50,948 bases of DNA from Planctomycetota bacterium (GTDB lineage Bacteria > Planctomycetota > JACOTG01), in NCBI GenBank assembly GCA_016178505.1, contig JACOTG010000044.1, forward strand, positions 1-50,948, written 5' to 3'. This document shows positions 7,293-16,120 of the stretch, in pieces. Both the position numbers and the translations under genes were made by a program. Every line of letters starts with the position of its first letter. Positions within the stretch are counted from its first letter, which is position 1. Below the pieces are notes generated by a model. That model saw nothing but the letters and a program-made list of their open reading frames with translations. It did no database searches and had not been told where the DNA came from.

Positions 7293-7554
7293 GGGCCCGT
7301 CACGAAATGACCGAGTCAAATTGCTGTCGCGCTTTGAGTCTCGCGGCGTCTTGCCGGGTCTTATCGCGCAACGCCGATCGCCTGCGGCGATCGGCCGCGA
7401 GCCCGCTGACGCGGGTCTCTCGGCGTCGTTGCTCCTCGTCACGACCCTCCAGGTCGCCGCGCGACCCACGGCACGTCGTGCCGCGGGTACCCCCGCGCCT
7501 CGCCTCGCGCGAAAACCCCTCTGCAATACGCACACGTTATTTCGCGACGGACCC
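7293..7554. mobile_element. MITE-like element with 20-bp imperfect terminal inverted repeats
   Basis: The left end (7293-7312, GGGCCCGTCACGAAATGACC) and the reverse complement of the right end (7554-7535, GGGTCCGTCGCGAAATAACG) match at 16 of 20 positions. The 262-bp interior has no credible gene. It holds three hairpins: a perfect 10-bp stem with a TGC loop (7373-7395), CCCGC/GCGGG (7402-7415), and GGCACG-T-CGTGCC (7470-7482). The element starts on the base after the galK stop and ends on the first base of the fadJ stop codon, so it fills the convergent gap exactly. No transposase is encoded, so mobility would need an enzyme elsewhere. No clear target-site duplication is visible. It could also act as a bidirectional transcript end. 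Confidence 0.6.
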
Positions 7555-9677
7555 TAGCCGGCCGTGGCTGGGGCACCGTGCGACTGCGTACCGCCGCCGT
7601 GAAACCTCTCCCACAAGGTCGCCATCCGCACGAGGAGCGCCGCCGGGTGAAAGCGTGTACCGATGCGCTCGGCGCGAGCGCGCAGCTTTTCGACGACCGC
7701 TGCGGCTCCCCAATCGTCGGCAAGCGCCATCGGTCCGCCGCGGAACGGCGGAAAGCCGGCGCCGAGAACCATGGCAAGGTCGATGCGTGACGCCGAATTG
7801 ACGACGCCTTCCTCGAGCGCACGCGCTGCTTCATTGAGGAGCGGAAGGGTGAGCCGCTCGACGATCTCCTCGCGCGACACCGTTCCGGCCGACTCGCGGC
7901 TCGACGACGCCAACCCGCGCACGGACGCGTCCTCTTTTCGATTGCGGCCGTAGAATCCGCCCCGTGACTTCTTGCCGAGCTTGCCCGCCTGCACCATCGC
8001 TTCGATGAGGCGCGGCGAGCCGGCCGTCGCCGGAAATGCCTTCGCGAGGATGCGCGCGACGGCCAGCGCAACGTCGAGCCCGACCTCGTCGAGCATTCGA
8101 AACGGCCCCATCGCCCAGCCGTAGCCTTGCATCGCCGCGTCGATCTCGCTCGCGGTCGTGCCCTCCTCGTACATCGCAATCGCCTCGCCCACGTACGCGA
8201 AGAGCAGCCGGTTCACGAGGAAGCCCGGCGAATCGCGCACGGGAATCGGCGTCTTGCCGAGCCGCTTCGCGAGAGCGAACGCCTTCGTCGCGGCCTCGTT
8301 CGACGTCCGCGGCGCCAATACGACCTCGACGAGCGGCATCTTGTCGACCGGATTGAAGAAGTGCAGGCCCACGATGTTTTCCGGCCGCGACGCACCCTCC
8401 GCGATCGCCGCGACGGAGAGCGACGACGTATTCGTCGCGATGATCGCCGACGGCGGAAGACACGCCTCGAGATCCTTCACGATCGCACGCTTGATGGCGA
8501 GGTCCTCGAGCGCCGCCTCGATGGCAAAATCGACGTTGCCGAATCCGATCCAGTCGACCGTTCCCGACGCGAGAGCGCGGCGCGAGCGTGCGGCGGCGTC
8601 CGTGAGATCGCCCTTGCGTCGCCGCTCGTCGATCGCTTCGCGAATGCGCGCGAGCCCGGCACCCACGCGATCGTGCGCCACGTCGCGCAAGCGAACGGGA
8701 ATGCCCTTGCGAACGAGCAAGGTCGCAATGCCTGCGCCCATCACGCCCGCTCCGACGACCGCGCCGCGCTTCGTGGGCGACGCCGGCTCCTCCACGCTCC
8801 GCTTGTTCGATTCCATCTGGAAGAAGAGGCCAACGAGCCGACGAGCGACGTCGCCCGTGACGAGCCGCGCGAAGGCCTCGCCCTCCATCTCGAGCGACTC
8901 CGCCTCGGTCGACGCGAAACCACGGCGCACGACGTCGAGCGCCTCGATCGGCGCCGGGTACTGTCCATGCGTCTTCGCGAGCACGCGCTTCTTGGCCGTC
9001 CGGAAGATCAACGCAGGGCCGCCGGGAAGTCCGACGAGAAACGAGCGGCGGAGGCGTCGCGGCGGCATCCCCTCGATCGCCAGCTGCGCCGCCGCGTGCA
9101 GCAATCCCGCGGGAGCCGCGAGCGCATCGACGAGCCCGATCTTGAGCGCGCGACGTGCGGTTGCGGGCGCGCCCGTGAGGATCATCGGAAGCGCCGCTTC
9201 GATGCCGATCAATCGCGGAAGCCGCGTGCATCCGCCCCACGCCGGCAGGATCCCGAGATTCACCTCCGGCAGCCCGATCGAAACGCGCTCGTCGTCCGCG
9301 GCGATGCGATAGCGGCACGCGAGCGCGAGCTCGGTTCCGCCGCCGAGGCAAATTCCGTTGATCGCCGCGACGGTGGGAATGGGGAGCGCCGCGATCTTGC
9401 CGTAGATGGCCTGGCCGCGCCGCGACGCCTCGCGCGCCGCCGTCGCGTCCGTCAACGCGCCGATGGCGTTCACGTCGGCGCCGGCGATGAACGTGCCTTC
9501 TTTGGCGCTCCCGATCACGAGAGCGCGGACGTCGCGATTGCGCGAGATCTCGTCCACCGCACGCTCCAGCTCGACCATCGCGGTCTGCGACAGGACGTTC
9601 ACCGAACGATTCGGCGAATCGAAGAGGAGGTATGCGACGCCTCGATCGGTCAGCGGCTTCATCAGGATTTCACTCAT
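7554..9677 (-). CDS. fadJ: Bifunctional enoyl-CoA hydratase / 3-hydroxyacyl-CoA dehydrogenase
   Basis: A 707-residue FadB/FadJ-type beta-oxidation enzyme. The N-terminal crotonase domain (about 1-190) has FIAGADVNAI, CLGGGTELALAC and the catalytic GLPEVNLGILPAWGG, with both glutamates present. The central NAD-binding domain begins GAVVGAGVMGAGIA and contains ATNTSSLSV and GLHFFNPVDKMPLVEVV, including the catalytic His. The C-terminal dehydrogenase domains contain DSPGFLVNRLLFAYV and GYGWAMGPF. Start ATG 9677 overlaps the thiolase stop as ATGA; an upstream in-frame extension is Arg-only and rejected. The C-terminus ends in a short Gly/Ala-rich tail abutting the MITE-like element. With the thiolase it completes the last three steps of fatty acid beta-oxidation. 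Confidence 0.93.
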   Translation of the reverse strand: MSEILMKPLTDRGVAYLLFDSPNRSVNVLSQTAMVELERAVDEISRNRDVRALVIGSAKEGTFIAGADVNAIGALTDATAAREASRRGQAIYGKIAALPIPTVAAINGICLGGGTELALACRYRIAADDERVSIGLPEVNLGILPAWGGCTRLPRLIGIEAALPMILTGAPATARRALKIGLVDALAAPAGLLHAAAQLAIEGMPPRRLRRSFLVGLPGGPALIFRTAKKRVLAKTHGQYPAPIEALDVVRRGFASTEAESLEMEGEAFARLVTGDVARRLVGLFFQMESNKRSVEEPASPTKRGAVVGAGVMGAGIATLLVRKGIPVRLRDVAHDRVGAGLARIREAIDERRRKGDLTDAAARSRRALASGTVDWIGFGNVDFAIEAALEDLAIKRAIVKDLEACLPPSAIIATNTSSLSVAAIAEGASRPENIVGLHFFNPVDKMPLVEVVLAPRTSNEAATKAFALAKRLGKTPIPVRDSPGFLVNRLLFAYVGEAIAMYEEGTTASEIDAAMQGYGWAMGPFRMLDEVGLDVALAVARILAKAFPATAGSPRLIEAMVQAGKLGKKSRGGFYGRNRKEDASVRGLASSSRESAGTVSREEIVERLTLPLLNEAARALEEGVVNSASRIDLAMVLGAGFPPFRGGPMALADDWGAAAVVEKLRARAERIGTRFHPAALLVRMATLWERFHGGGTQSHGAPATAG

Positions 9678-10969
9678 CGCACGCTCCCTTCCACGGCGAT
9701 TGCGCTCCCTTGCCCGCCCCCGACGCACAGGGTCGCGAGACCGCGACCGCCGCCCGTGCGGCCGAGCTCGTGAAGCAGCGTGAGGACGAGGCGTGCGCCG
9801 CTGGCGCCGATCGGATGGCCGAGCGCGATCGCACCGCCGTTCGGGTTCAGGCGATCGGGCGCGATCTCGCCGAGGGCTTCGCTGCGTCCGAGCTCGCGCT
9901 CGGCGAAGCTCTGCGACGCGAATGCCTTCATGACGGCAAGCACCTGTGCGGCAAATGCCTCGTTGATCTCGATGCGCGCGAAATCTGAAATGCGAAGTCC
10001 CGCGCGCTCCAGCAAGCGCGCCGTCGCGAACGCCGGCCCCAGCCCCATGCGGCTGGGCGCGAGTCCCGCCTCGGCGTGCGCGAGGATTCGCCCGAGCGGC
10101 CGGATGCCGAGCGCACGCGCCAGGTCCTCGCGCGCAAGGAGAATCGCGGCTGCGCCGTCGGTGATCGGGCTCGAGTTCCCCGCGGTCACCGTGCCGAGAG
10201 CGCGTGCATAGACCGGCTTCAGTCGCGCGAGCGCGTCGAGGCTCGTGTCCTCGCGCGGGCCGACGTCGTCGACCACGGGTTCCGTCTCGCGCCCCGGGGG
10301 GTAGAGCGGCATCGTCTCGTCGCGGAGACGGCCAGCCTTGCGCGCCGCGATCGCGCGTCGATGACTCTCGAGCGAGAACCGGTCCTGCTCTTCGCGCGTG
10401 ATCCCGAACTCCTGCGCGAGGCGTTCCGCGGTTTCACCCATCGACAAGCCGCAGTTCGGATCCCGAAGACCGAGCAAGAGCGCGGGCGTCGGCTTGAAAT
10501 GACGCGGTCGAAAGGCGAGCACGGCACGTGCCTTCCCCGCAGCGTTCCGCGCACGGGCGAGCCTCACGAGGAGATCCGACGTGGCGTCCGGGAAGTAGAT
10601 CGGGATTCGGCTCATCGATTCGACGCCTCCCGCGAGCACGGCCCGCGCGCGTCCCGACGCGATCAGATCTGCCGCTTGCGCGATCGCCTCCATGCCCGAC
10701 GCGCAGTTTCGCTGCACGGTGTAGGCGGGCACGCGCTCCGGCACCCCGGCGAGAATCGCGGCCGAGCGGGCGATGTTCGGTGCTTCCGCCGGGGGCGCGC
10801 CCGTCCCCATGATGACCTCGTCGACGAGGTCGGGGTCGAATGCCGCTCGGTCGAGAGTTTCGCGAAGGACGAATCGTGCGAGGTCGAGCGGCGCCACGTG
10901 CCTCAGCGCCGAGCCGGCCTTAGCGAATGGGGTGCGCACGCCACCCAGAACGACCACCGGTACGTCCAC
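9674..10969 (-). CDS. fadI: Acetyl-CoA C-acyltransferase (thiolase)
   Basis: A 431-residue thiolase that cleaves 3-ketoacyl-CoA. It has the nucleophile motif QRNCASGMEAIAQA (Cys near residue 88), GGVESMSRIP, NSSPITDGAAA, INEAFAAQ, GHPIGASGARLVLTLLHEL with the catalytic His, and the C-terminal CVGGGQGSA with the second Cys. The length and absence of other domains fit degradative thiolases (FadI/FadA) paired with FadJ. GTG start at 10969, with GGAGGG 5 nt upstream. It is the first cistron; the fadJ ATG overlaps its stop. No acyl-CoA dehydrogenase or FadD is adjacent, but a PaaK-like CoA ligase diverges upstream. Confidence 0.93.
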   Translation of the reverse strand: MDVPVVVLGGVRTPFAKAGSALRHVAPLDLARFVLRETLDRAAFDPDLVDEVIMGTGAPPAEAPNIARSAAILAGVPERVPAYTVQRNCASGMEAIAQAADLIASGRARAVLAGGVESMSRIPIYFPDATSDLLVRLARARNAAGKARAVLAFRPRHFKPTPALLLGLRDPNCGLSMGETAERLAQEFGITREEQDRFSLESHRRAIAARKAGRLRDETMPLYPPGRETEPVVDDVGPREDTSLDALARLKPVYARALGTVTAGNSSPITDGAAAILLAREDLARALGIRPLGRILAHAEAGLAPSRMGLGPAFATARLLERAGLRISDFARIEINEAFAAQVLAVMKAFASQSFAERELGRSEALGEIAPDRLNPNGGAIALGHPIGASGARLVLTLLHELGRTGGGRGLATLCVGGGQGSAIAVEGSVR

Positions 10970-11194
10970 CGCTGCCCTCCGATCTGCCGCGATCGTTTCT
11001 CATTCCCCGGGAACGGGTTTGTATCGGCCGTTGGAGCGTCGCAACTCGAACCGATCGCGCCTCAACTCCGGCCGTGCTGTGGGTCGATAGTCGGAGAAGT
11101 TCACGGCTGACGCGGCGACGGCCAATTGATCGGTAGGCTAGAATGGGTTCGCCCGACTCGCAACGCTGCACACTTCGAAACCGGCGTCGGTGAA

Positions 11195-12712
11195 ATGATC
11201 GAGCGAAACCTCGCCAGGAATTGGGATCGACTGTCGCTGGAGCAACAGCGGCAACTGCAAGCTCGCAAACTTCGCGAATTCCTGACGACCCAGGTCTATC
11301 CGTTCAGCCCCTACTACCGTGAGTTGTTCGATCGGCATCGGATCACCCCTCGTTCCATCCGCACGCTCGACGATCTTCGGCGGATTCCGTTCACGTCGAA
11401 GGCGGATCTCGTGCCGACCGAGCAGGATCCGTCCGGCGCTCGAAAGCTCGTGCTCCAGCCGGATGCGGCGTCGATCAAAAAGCACTCTCCGCTCGCGTTC
11501 CAGCTGCGGCTCGCGACGACGCGGTTCTTCCACGGCAGCCGGCGAATCGTCGAGTCTCTCGGGCGCGAATACCGGCCGACGTCTCTGCTCTTCACCACGG
11601 GTCGATCGGCTGCGCCGATGCCGTTTGCACTCACGCTGTACGACCTCGAGATCTTGAAGGAGGTCGGCGGGCGGCTTCTCGACGTGCTCGGCGTCGATGC
11701 TCAGCAGGACCGAGGCGTGAGCTTGTTCCCGTATGCGCCGCATCTCGCCTTTTGGCAAGTCGCGTACTGTGGATTCGCGCGAGGCCTGTTGGTGCTCAAC
11801 ACCGGCGGCGGAAAGGCCATGGGCACGGAGCGAATCATCGACTCGATCTCGAAGATCCGGCCGACGATGATCGTGGGCATTCCGGGCTACGTGTATCACG
11901 TGCTTCGCGAGGCGCGCGAGGCGGGCGTTCGCTTCCCCACCGTCAAGCGAATCGTGCTCGGTGGCGATCGAGCCACGCCGGAAATGCGATCGCGGATGAT
12001 CGAGCTCTTGATCGGGATGGGAGCGACGGCGCCGACCGTGCTTTCGGTTCTCGGTTTCACCGAGGCGCGAGTCTGCTGGTCCGAGTGTCCGTGCGAGAAG
12101 CCGTCCGGATTCCACACCTATCCCGACGTCGGCATCTTCGAGTGCGTGAACCCGGATACCGGCGAACTCGTGCCCGACGGCGAGCCCGGCGAGCTGGTCT
12201 ACACGACGATCGACGGCCGCGGCAGCGTCGTCTTGCGCTACCGCACCGGCGACGTTCTCGAGGACGGAATCGTCAGTGAGCCGTGCCCCGCCTGCCGGCG
12301 AACGGTCCCTCGACTGTCGTCGCGACTGTCGCGTCGCAGCAGCGTGAAGGACCTGCGACTGAGCAAGATCAAGGGTACGCTCGTCAACCTCGATCAGCTC
12401 GCCGCCGTCATTGCCGACGAGCCCGGCGTCGAGGAGTGGCAGATCGTCTTGAAGAAGCGGAACGACGATCCCTTCGAGGTCGACGAGGTCGTCGTTTGCG
12501 TGGCGCCCAGGTTGGGCGCCAACGACCGCGAGATCGAGGCCTCGCTGCACCGCCACATCCTTCAGCGCACGGAGCTGAGCGTGAACCGCATCGAGTTCCA
12601 CCCGCTCGGTGACATGCTCGAGCGCCTCGGCATGGAAACGAACTTGAAGGAGCGACGCATCGTCGACCTCCGGACCGCCGCGCCCGCCAATTCCCCGACC
12701 GTCGCTACGTAG
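11195..12712 (+). CDS. PaaK/CapK-like adenylate-forming CoA ligase
   Basis: A 505-residue member of the phenylacetate-CoA ligase-like branch of ANL enzymes. Visible features are the N-terminal helix LEQQRQLQARKLREFL followed by YPFSPYYRELF, the degenerate phosphate loop LLFTTGRSAAPMPFALT, LFPYAPHLAFWQV, KIRPTMIVGIPGYVYHVLREA, LGGDRATPEMR, LSVLGFTEARV, the dyad region LRYRTGDV, and a C-terminal lysine segment KIKGTLVNLDQL. Cysteines (SECPCEK, CPACRR) suggest a bound metal, as in some PaaK relatives. Start ATG 11195 is preferred because a TAGAAT -10-like hexamer lies at 11140-11145, downstream of the earlier possible starts. The phosphate loop deviates from the canonical SSGTTG, so the substrate is uncertain. 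It ends before a strong bidirectional terminator. Confidence 0.8.
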   Translation: MIERNLARNWDRLSLEQQRQLQARKLREFLTTQVYPFSPYYRELFDRHRITPRSIRTLDDLRRIPFTSKADLVPTEQDPSGARKLVLQPDAASIKKHSPLAFQLRLATTRFFHGSRRIVESLGREYRPTSLLFTTGRSAAPMPFALTLYDLEILKEVGGRLLDVLGVDAQQDRGVSLFPYAPHLAFWQVAYCGFARGLLVLNTGGGKAMGTERIIDSISKIRPTMIVGIPGYVYHVLREAREAGVRFPTVKRIVLGGDRATPEMRSRMIELLIGMGATAPTVLSVLGFTEARVCWSECPCEKPSGFHTYPDVGIFECVNPDTGELVPDGEPGELVYTTIDGRGSVVLRYRTGDVLEDGIVSEPCPACRRTVPRLSSRLSRRSSVKDLRLSKIKGTLVNLDQLAAVIADEPGVEEWQIVLKKRNDDPFEVDEVVVCVAPRLGANDREIEASLHRHILQRTELSVNRIEFHPLGDMLERLGMETNLKERRIVDLRTAAPANSPTVAT

Positions 12713-12759
12713 TTCCGAATAACCGAATCGCCGACAGTCGGACTCCTCACACATGAAGA

Positions 12760-12789
12760 ATCCCCTCCCGGATCGCTCCGGGAGGGGAT
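12760..12789. terminator. Bidirectional terminator between convergent genes
   Basis: A perfect 13-bp stem (12760-12772 with 12777-12789), C/G-rich arms closed by a TCGC loop. It stands between the stops of the CoA ligase (12712) and the metalloprotease (12817). Neither side has a long T-run, so it may act by structure alone. Confidence 0.7.
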
Positions 12790-12816
12790 GTTGAATGCGG
12801 CTTCGAACGAAGTCTC

Positions 12817-15759
12817 TTACTGAATCGTGAGCTGTCCGCGCGTGCTCGCGAGTCCGCTGCACGCGTTGATGATCGCCTGATAGAAGAAGGTGCGGTTGTG
12901 CAGAGCTGGGTTGTTCGGCGCGTTTCGAGTGATCATGACGGTTCCCGCAGAATTCAAATTCGTCGTCAAACGCTGCCGCGGCGCCCTGAGAAGCGTTGGG
13001 ACGAGCGGCCCATTGGGAACCTGGAATGAATCGGTCCCCGTCTGATTCGACACGACGAGGAAAACTTGCTGGCTCGGCGTACCGGTGAACGTGAACGTCA
13101 CGGGGCTGCCGATCGCAGGGTTGTTGTTGCTGGAACTGACCGAGATGGACGGGTTGTTCGACGCCGAGACGATCGAGAAATCGTCGATGTTCCAGCCGCC
13201 GAAGTTCAGTCCCCCGTCGCTGTCGAGCGTGTACTGAACGACGACGCTCGGCTGATTGTCGGCGAGCGCCGAGATGTTCACGTCGTGCAACACCCAAGAC
13301 GTGTCCAGCAGATGAGTGCTGTGAGGCGGCGGGCCGGGCGGGTTCTCCCAAACGACCGTCCCGTTTACCTTGATGCGCGCGTGATCGTAGAAGCCGTCCT
13401 CAACGGTCAGCCACCGCGCATAGACGAGGTGGAGCCCCGCCTGTCCGGTCATGTTGAACGTCGGCGACGTGAGGAAGTTCGACGTGTTGTCTCGATAGTT
13501 GCCGTTGAACCCCGGCGGGTTGAGGTCGTTGCCCCAGACGCTCGTGCCGGAGAAGGCCACCGACGGGTCCAACGCGTTGGTGCCCTGCTGGTTCGGGGCG
13601 CCGTGCTGCCAGTCGTCTTGGCCGGTACCGTTCAGGCCGTGCGTCCACCCGCCGTCGCCTGCGGCCTCGAAGTCATCGAACACGATGCGATTTCGAATGC
13701 CGACGTCGAAATGGAACGACGAGCCCGGAGCGCCTCGCGGCAACGTCGCGACGTGGCCGCCACTGTCGTTCGCCGAAATGTAGTAGGCAACCGCCGTCCC
13801 GCACGGCTGCGCAGGAATGGCTCCCGAGAACCCGTTCGGGTTTCCGTTCGGCGACATCGCCACGGTCTGAAACGGTCCGTTGTTCGACGAATAGAGCAGC
13901 GAAGCGCTCGTGATCGAGCCCGCCGTGGACGAGATCGTCGCGACGACCGTGTACGGAACCGAACTGTTGGTCGTCGTCGCCGGAAGCGCCGTGTGTGTGA
14001 TCGTGATGAACACAGGAGACGGGTGCGGCAAGTTGTGAGCGTCCGCCGCGGCATCGAGCTGCATCTGGTCCGGGACGCCATTGTTCAAGTTCCCGTCGTC
14101 GTCATCCTGGACGTAGATGTCGGCCACCTGGTTCGGGATGTCCGGCCCGTTTCCGAAGAGCGCGTTGAGAACCACCTGCTCGGCGCGCGCAGTCCCCACG
14201 CCGGCACCGAGTGCGGCGATCAACTGCTGTCGCGCCTGCCACGTGAAGCCCATGAAGACTTCGCCGACGCAGTGAACCTCGCCGCTGCATTCGCTCGCCG
14301 GCCACTGCCGCGTGTTGTTGCCGTCGCGAATGATGTTGCCGTTCGTGAAGAAGTTGCGGCCGACGATTCCATCGTTGAGGCTGAACATCGAGATCGTATC
14401 GGCGACTCCCTCGCTCAGCGCTCCGTCCGTGATCCCTTGAATTCCGTCGTCGACGGCGTGGCCGTACTCGTGTCGACACACCGAGTCGTACGCCGTGTTG
14501 TTGCAGCCGCCACCCGCTCGGTAGAAGTTCGTCGACGTTCCGTCGTAGAACGCGTTGCACGTCTGCGCCAGGTTGACGTTCACCTGGAACGAGCGGCCCA
14601 AACCGAACGTTTCACCGATGATGCCGCTGACATAGTCATGACCGATGGTCGTCTGTAGATAGCCATCGGCCTGAGCATTGGTCAGCTCGGACGGAGTCCC
14701 ATTCAAGACGACGTTCAGCGGCGTTCCCGGTGTCGCGGAGGTCGTGAACAAATCGTTGGCCCCCGCCTGGTTCGCGGTCATGGCGAACGAGCCCGAGTAG
14801 GCCGTCGTCGTCGTACCGACGCGGACGGTGACCGGCGCCGTGCCCGCGTTCGGAATCGTGAAGTTGCCGCCGGCATCCGTGAACGTAGAGGCGCCTCCGA
14901 CGATGGAAACTCCGACGCGAGCGAGATTGTGCGGAACGACCGGCGTGGCCGGATCGCCGTTGTGGGTGTTGGCCTGAACGTTGCCCGTCACGTCGACCTC
15001 GAAGATCCGATTGCGCGATTCGAGAATCTCGCCATCGCCGATCGCGTGAACGGAGAAATCGCGTGCGATCGGAAGGTCGCCGCGGTTGTTCCGGAGCTCG
15101 AAACGCCAGGCGAGCTGCCCCACCGCAGCCTTGTTGACGCGAATCTGAAGCAGCGGCTCGGCGCGAACGACGTAGGGTCCACCTGCCGTCGGCAACGTTG
15201 CCTCGGCGAGGCGAATCGCGGCGTCCGCCGGAATGTCGGCTTCGAGCGGCTGCTCGAACGTTCGCGGGAGGTGATAGGTCGCGAACATGGCGAGCACGCC
15301 GTTCGGCTTGAACCGGAAGTCGATTCGCGACGCCTCGTCGATCGGCACGCCTTGTCGCGTGAACCCATAGTTCAGGTACCACGTGCTGCCGTGAAGCGAC
15401 GCGGCGCCGCGGATCTCGAGCCCGTCGAGGCGAACGAGGCCGCTGTTCTCGTCGAGGAACGATCGTGCTAAGCCGTCGACCAGCGCGGCGTCGAGCGGCT
15501 GATCGGTCATGTCGATGCCGGGACCGTAGAGTCTCGCCGGCGCGCGAGCCGCAAAGTCCCACTCGACGGTCCAGTCCTCTCCATATCGAGCGCGAAACGC
15601 GTCCCATGCCTGCCGCAGATTCGACGGCGCGGAAGCGCTCGGGACGTTGGGTTGGTTCGGTATCAACGGATCGCTCGCCCGCGCGATCGGCACTGCCAAG
15701 ATCGCCGCGACGGCAAGCCCCCACACGATCGTCACGATCGAACCGTTACGACTCCTCAT
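12817..15759 (-). CDS. Secreted gluzincin-type zinc metalloprotease, multi-domain
   Basis: A 980-residue exported protein. Residues 1-29 form a signal peptide (MRSRNGS, then IVTIVWGLAVAAILAVPI, then ARAS). A propeptide-like region (about 50-250) resembles FTP/PepSY prodomains of M4/M36 proteases (SFLDENSGLVRLDGLEI). The active site is RHEYGHAVDDG (HExxH near 430-434) with a third ligand in SEGVAD (Glu near 450), the gluzincin pattern. It is followed by an Asp-rich loop (QDDDDGNLNNG) and a C-terminal beta-rich half with a lectin- or MAM-like module (WNIDDFSI near 880) and a final Ser/Asn-rich repeat domain. Start ATG 15759 follows AAAGGGGG and directly begins the signal peptide. It lies downstream of a sigma/anti-sigma pair but has its own promoter and about 286-nt leader. 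Probable role: degrading external protein. Confidence 0.82.
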   Translation of the reverse strand: MRSRNGSIVTIVWGLAVAAILAVPIARASDPLIPNQPNVPSASAPSNLRQAWDAFRARYGEDWTVEWDFAARAPARLYGPGIDMTDQPLDAALVDGLARSFLDENSGLVRLDGLEIRGAASLHGSTWYLNYGFTRQGVPIDEASRIDFRFKPNGVLAMFATYHLPRTFEQPLEADIPADAAIRLAEATLPTAGGPYVVRAEPLLQIRVNKAAVGQLAWRFELRNNRGDLPIARDFSVHAIGDGEILESRNRIFEVDVTGNVQANTHNGDPATPVVPHNLARVGVSIVGGASTFTDAGGNFTIPNAGTAPVTVRVGTTTTAYSGSFAMTANQAGANDLFTTSATPGTPLNVVLNGTPSELTNAQADGYLQTTIGHDYVSGIIGETFGLGRSFQVNVNLAQTCNAFYDGTSTNFYRAGGGCNNTAYDSVCRHEYGHAVDDGIQGITDGALSEGVADTISMFSLNDGIVGRNFFTNGNIIRDGNNTRQWPASECSGEVHCVGEVFMGFTWQARQQLIAALGAGVGTARAEQVVLNALFGNGPDIPNQVADIYVQDDDDGNLNNGVPDQMQLDAAADAHNLPHPSPVFITITHTALPATTTNSSVPYTVVATISSTAGSITSASLLYSSNNGPFQTVAMSPNGNPNGFSGAIPAQPCGTAVAYYISANDSGGHVATLPRGAPGSSFHFDVGIRNRIVFDDFEAAGDGGWTHGLNGTGQDDWQHGAPNQQGTNALDPSVAFSGTSVWGNDLNPPGFNGNYRDNTSNFLTSPTFNMTGQAGLHLVYARWLTVEDGFYDHARIKVNGTVVWENPPGPPPHSTHLLDTSWVLHDVNISALADNQPSVVVQYTLDSDGGLNFGGWNIDDFSIVSASNNPSISVSSSNNNPAIGSPVTFTFTGTPSQQVFLVVSNQTGTDSFQVPNGPLVPTLLRAPRQRLTTNLNSAGTVMITRNAPNNPALHNRTFFYQAIINACSGLASTRGQLTIQ

Positions 15760-16120
15760 TCGCGACCCCCTTTTCCAAGGTGAAGAACAACGATGATTGC
15801 GCCCGGACATCGAAACGGGTCATTGGCGAAGGCTCGACGCGAGACCGCGCACGCATTCGGCATCACGAACCCCGACCGCAGATCGGGCGTGAGCACGAGA
15901 GGAATGCCTCGCAGTGGAAGTCTATCCCAGGTAGGCCACGAGGACGTTCGCTCCATCGCCACCGAAACCATCCGATTCCATCGAACGCAGGGTTTCGTTC
16001 GCGAAGCGAACCTAAATTGTCTGCCCTCTTTCCGTCAGGTGAACGTTGCGAAGAATAGCCGGCTCGACCTCGCACTTCAAGGGCAAAGTGACGCGTGTCG
16101 GGATGACGCGTGTCCGATCG
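15760..16120 (-). other. 361-bp gap forming the long leader of the metalloprotease
   Basis: No credible gene on either strand; the open frames present are low-quality and unsupported by ribosome-binding sites. From the promoter at 16052-16080 transcription would cover 16045-15760 as an untranslated leader. It includes a 6-bp hairpin GTTCGC-GAA-GCGAAC (15997-16011) and CCCGA/TCGGG (15871-15887). No known riboswitch consensus is recognised. Confidence 0.4.
16052..16080 (-). promoter_or_regulatory. Promoter of the metalloprotease
   Basis: On the minus strand TTGAAG (16080-16075), 17 bp, TATTCT (16057-16052). It lies just beyond the anti-sigma stop (16121), so the protease can be transcribed independently of the sigma operon, with a leader of about 286 nt. 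Confidence 0.5.

Noticed and set aside
7165..7557. Open frames on both strands across the galK/fadJ gap
   Set aside because: They cross three perfect hairpins and terminal inverted repeats and are Arg/Ser-rich; the repeat structure explains the region better.
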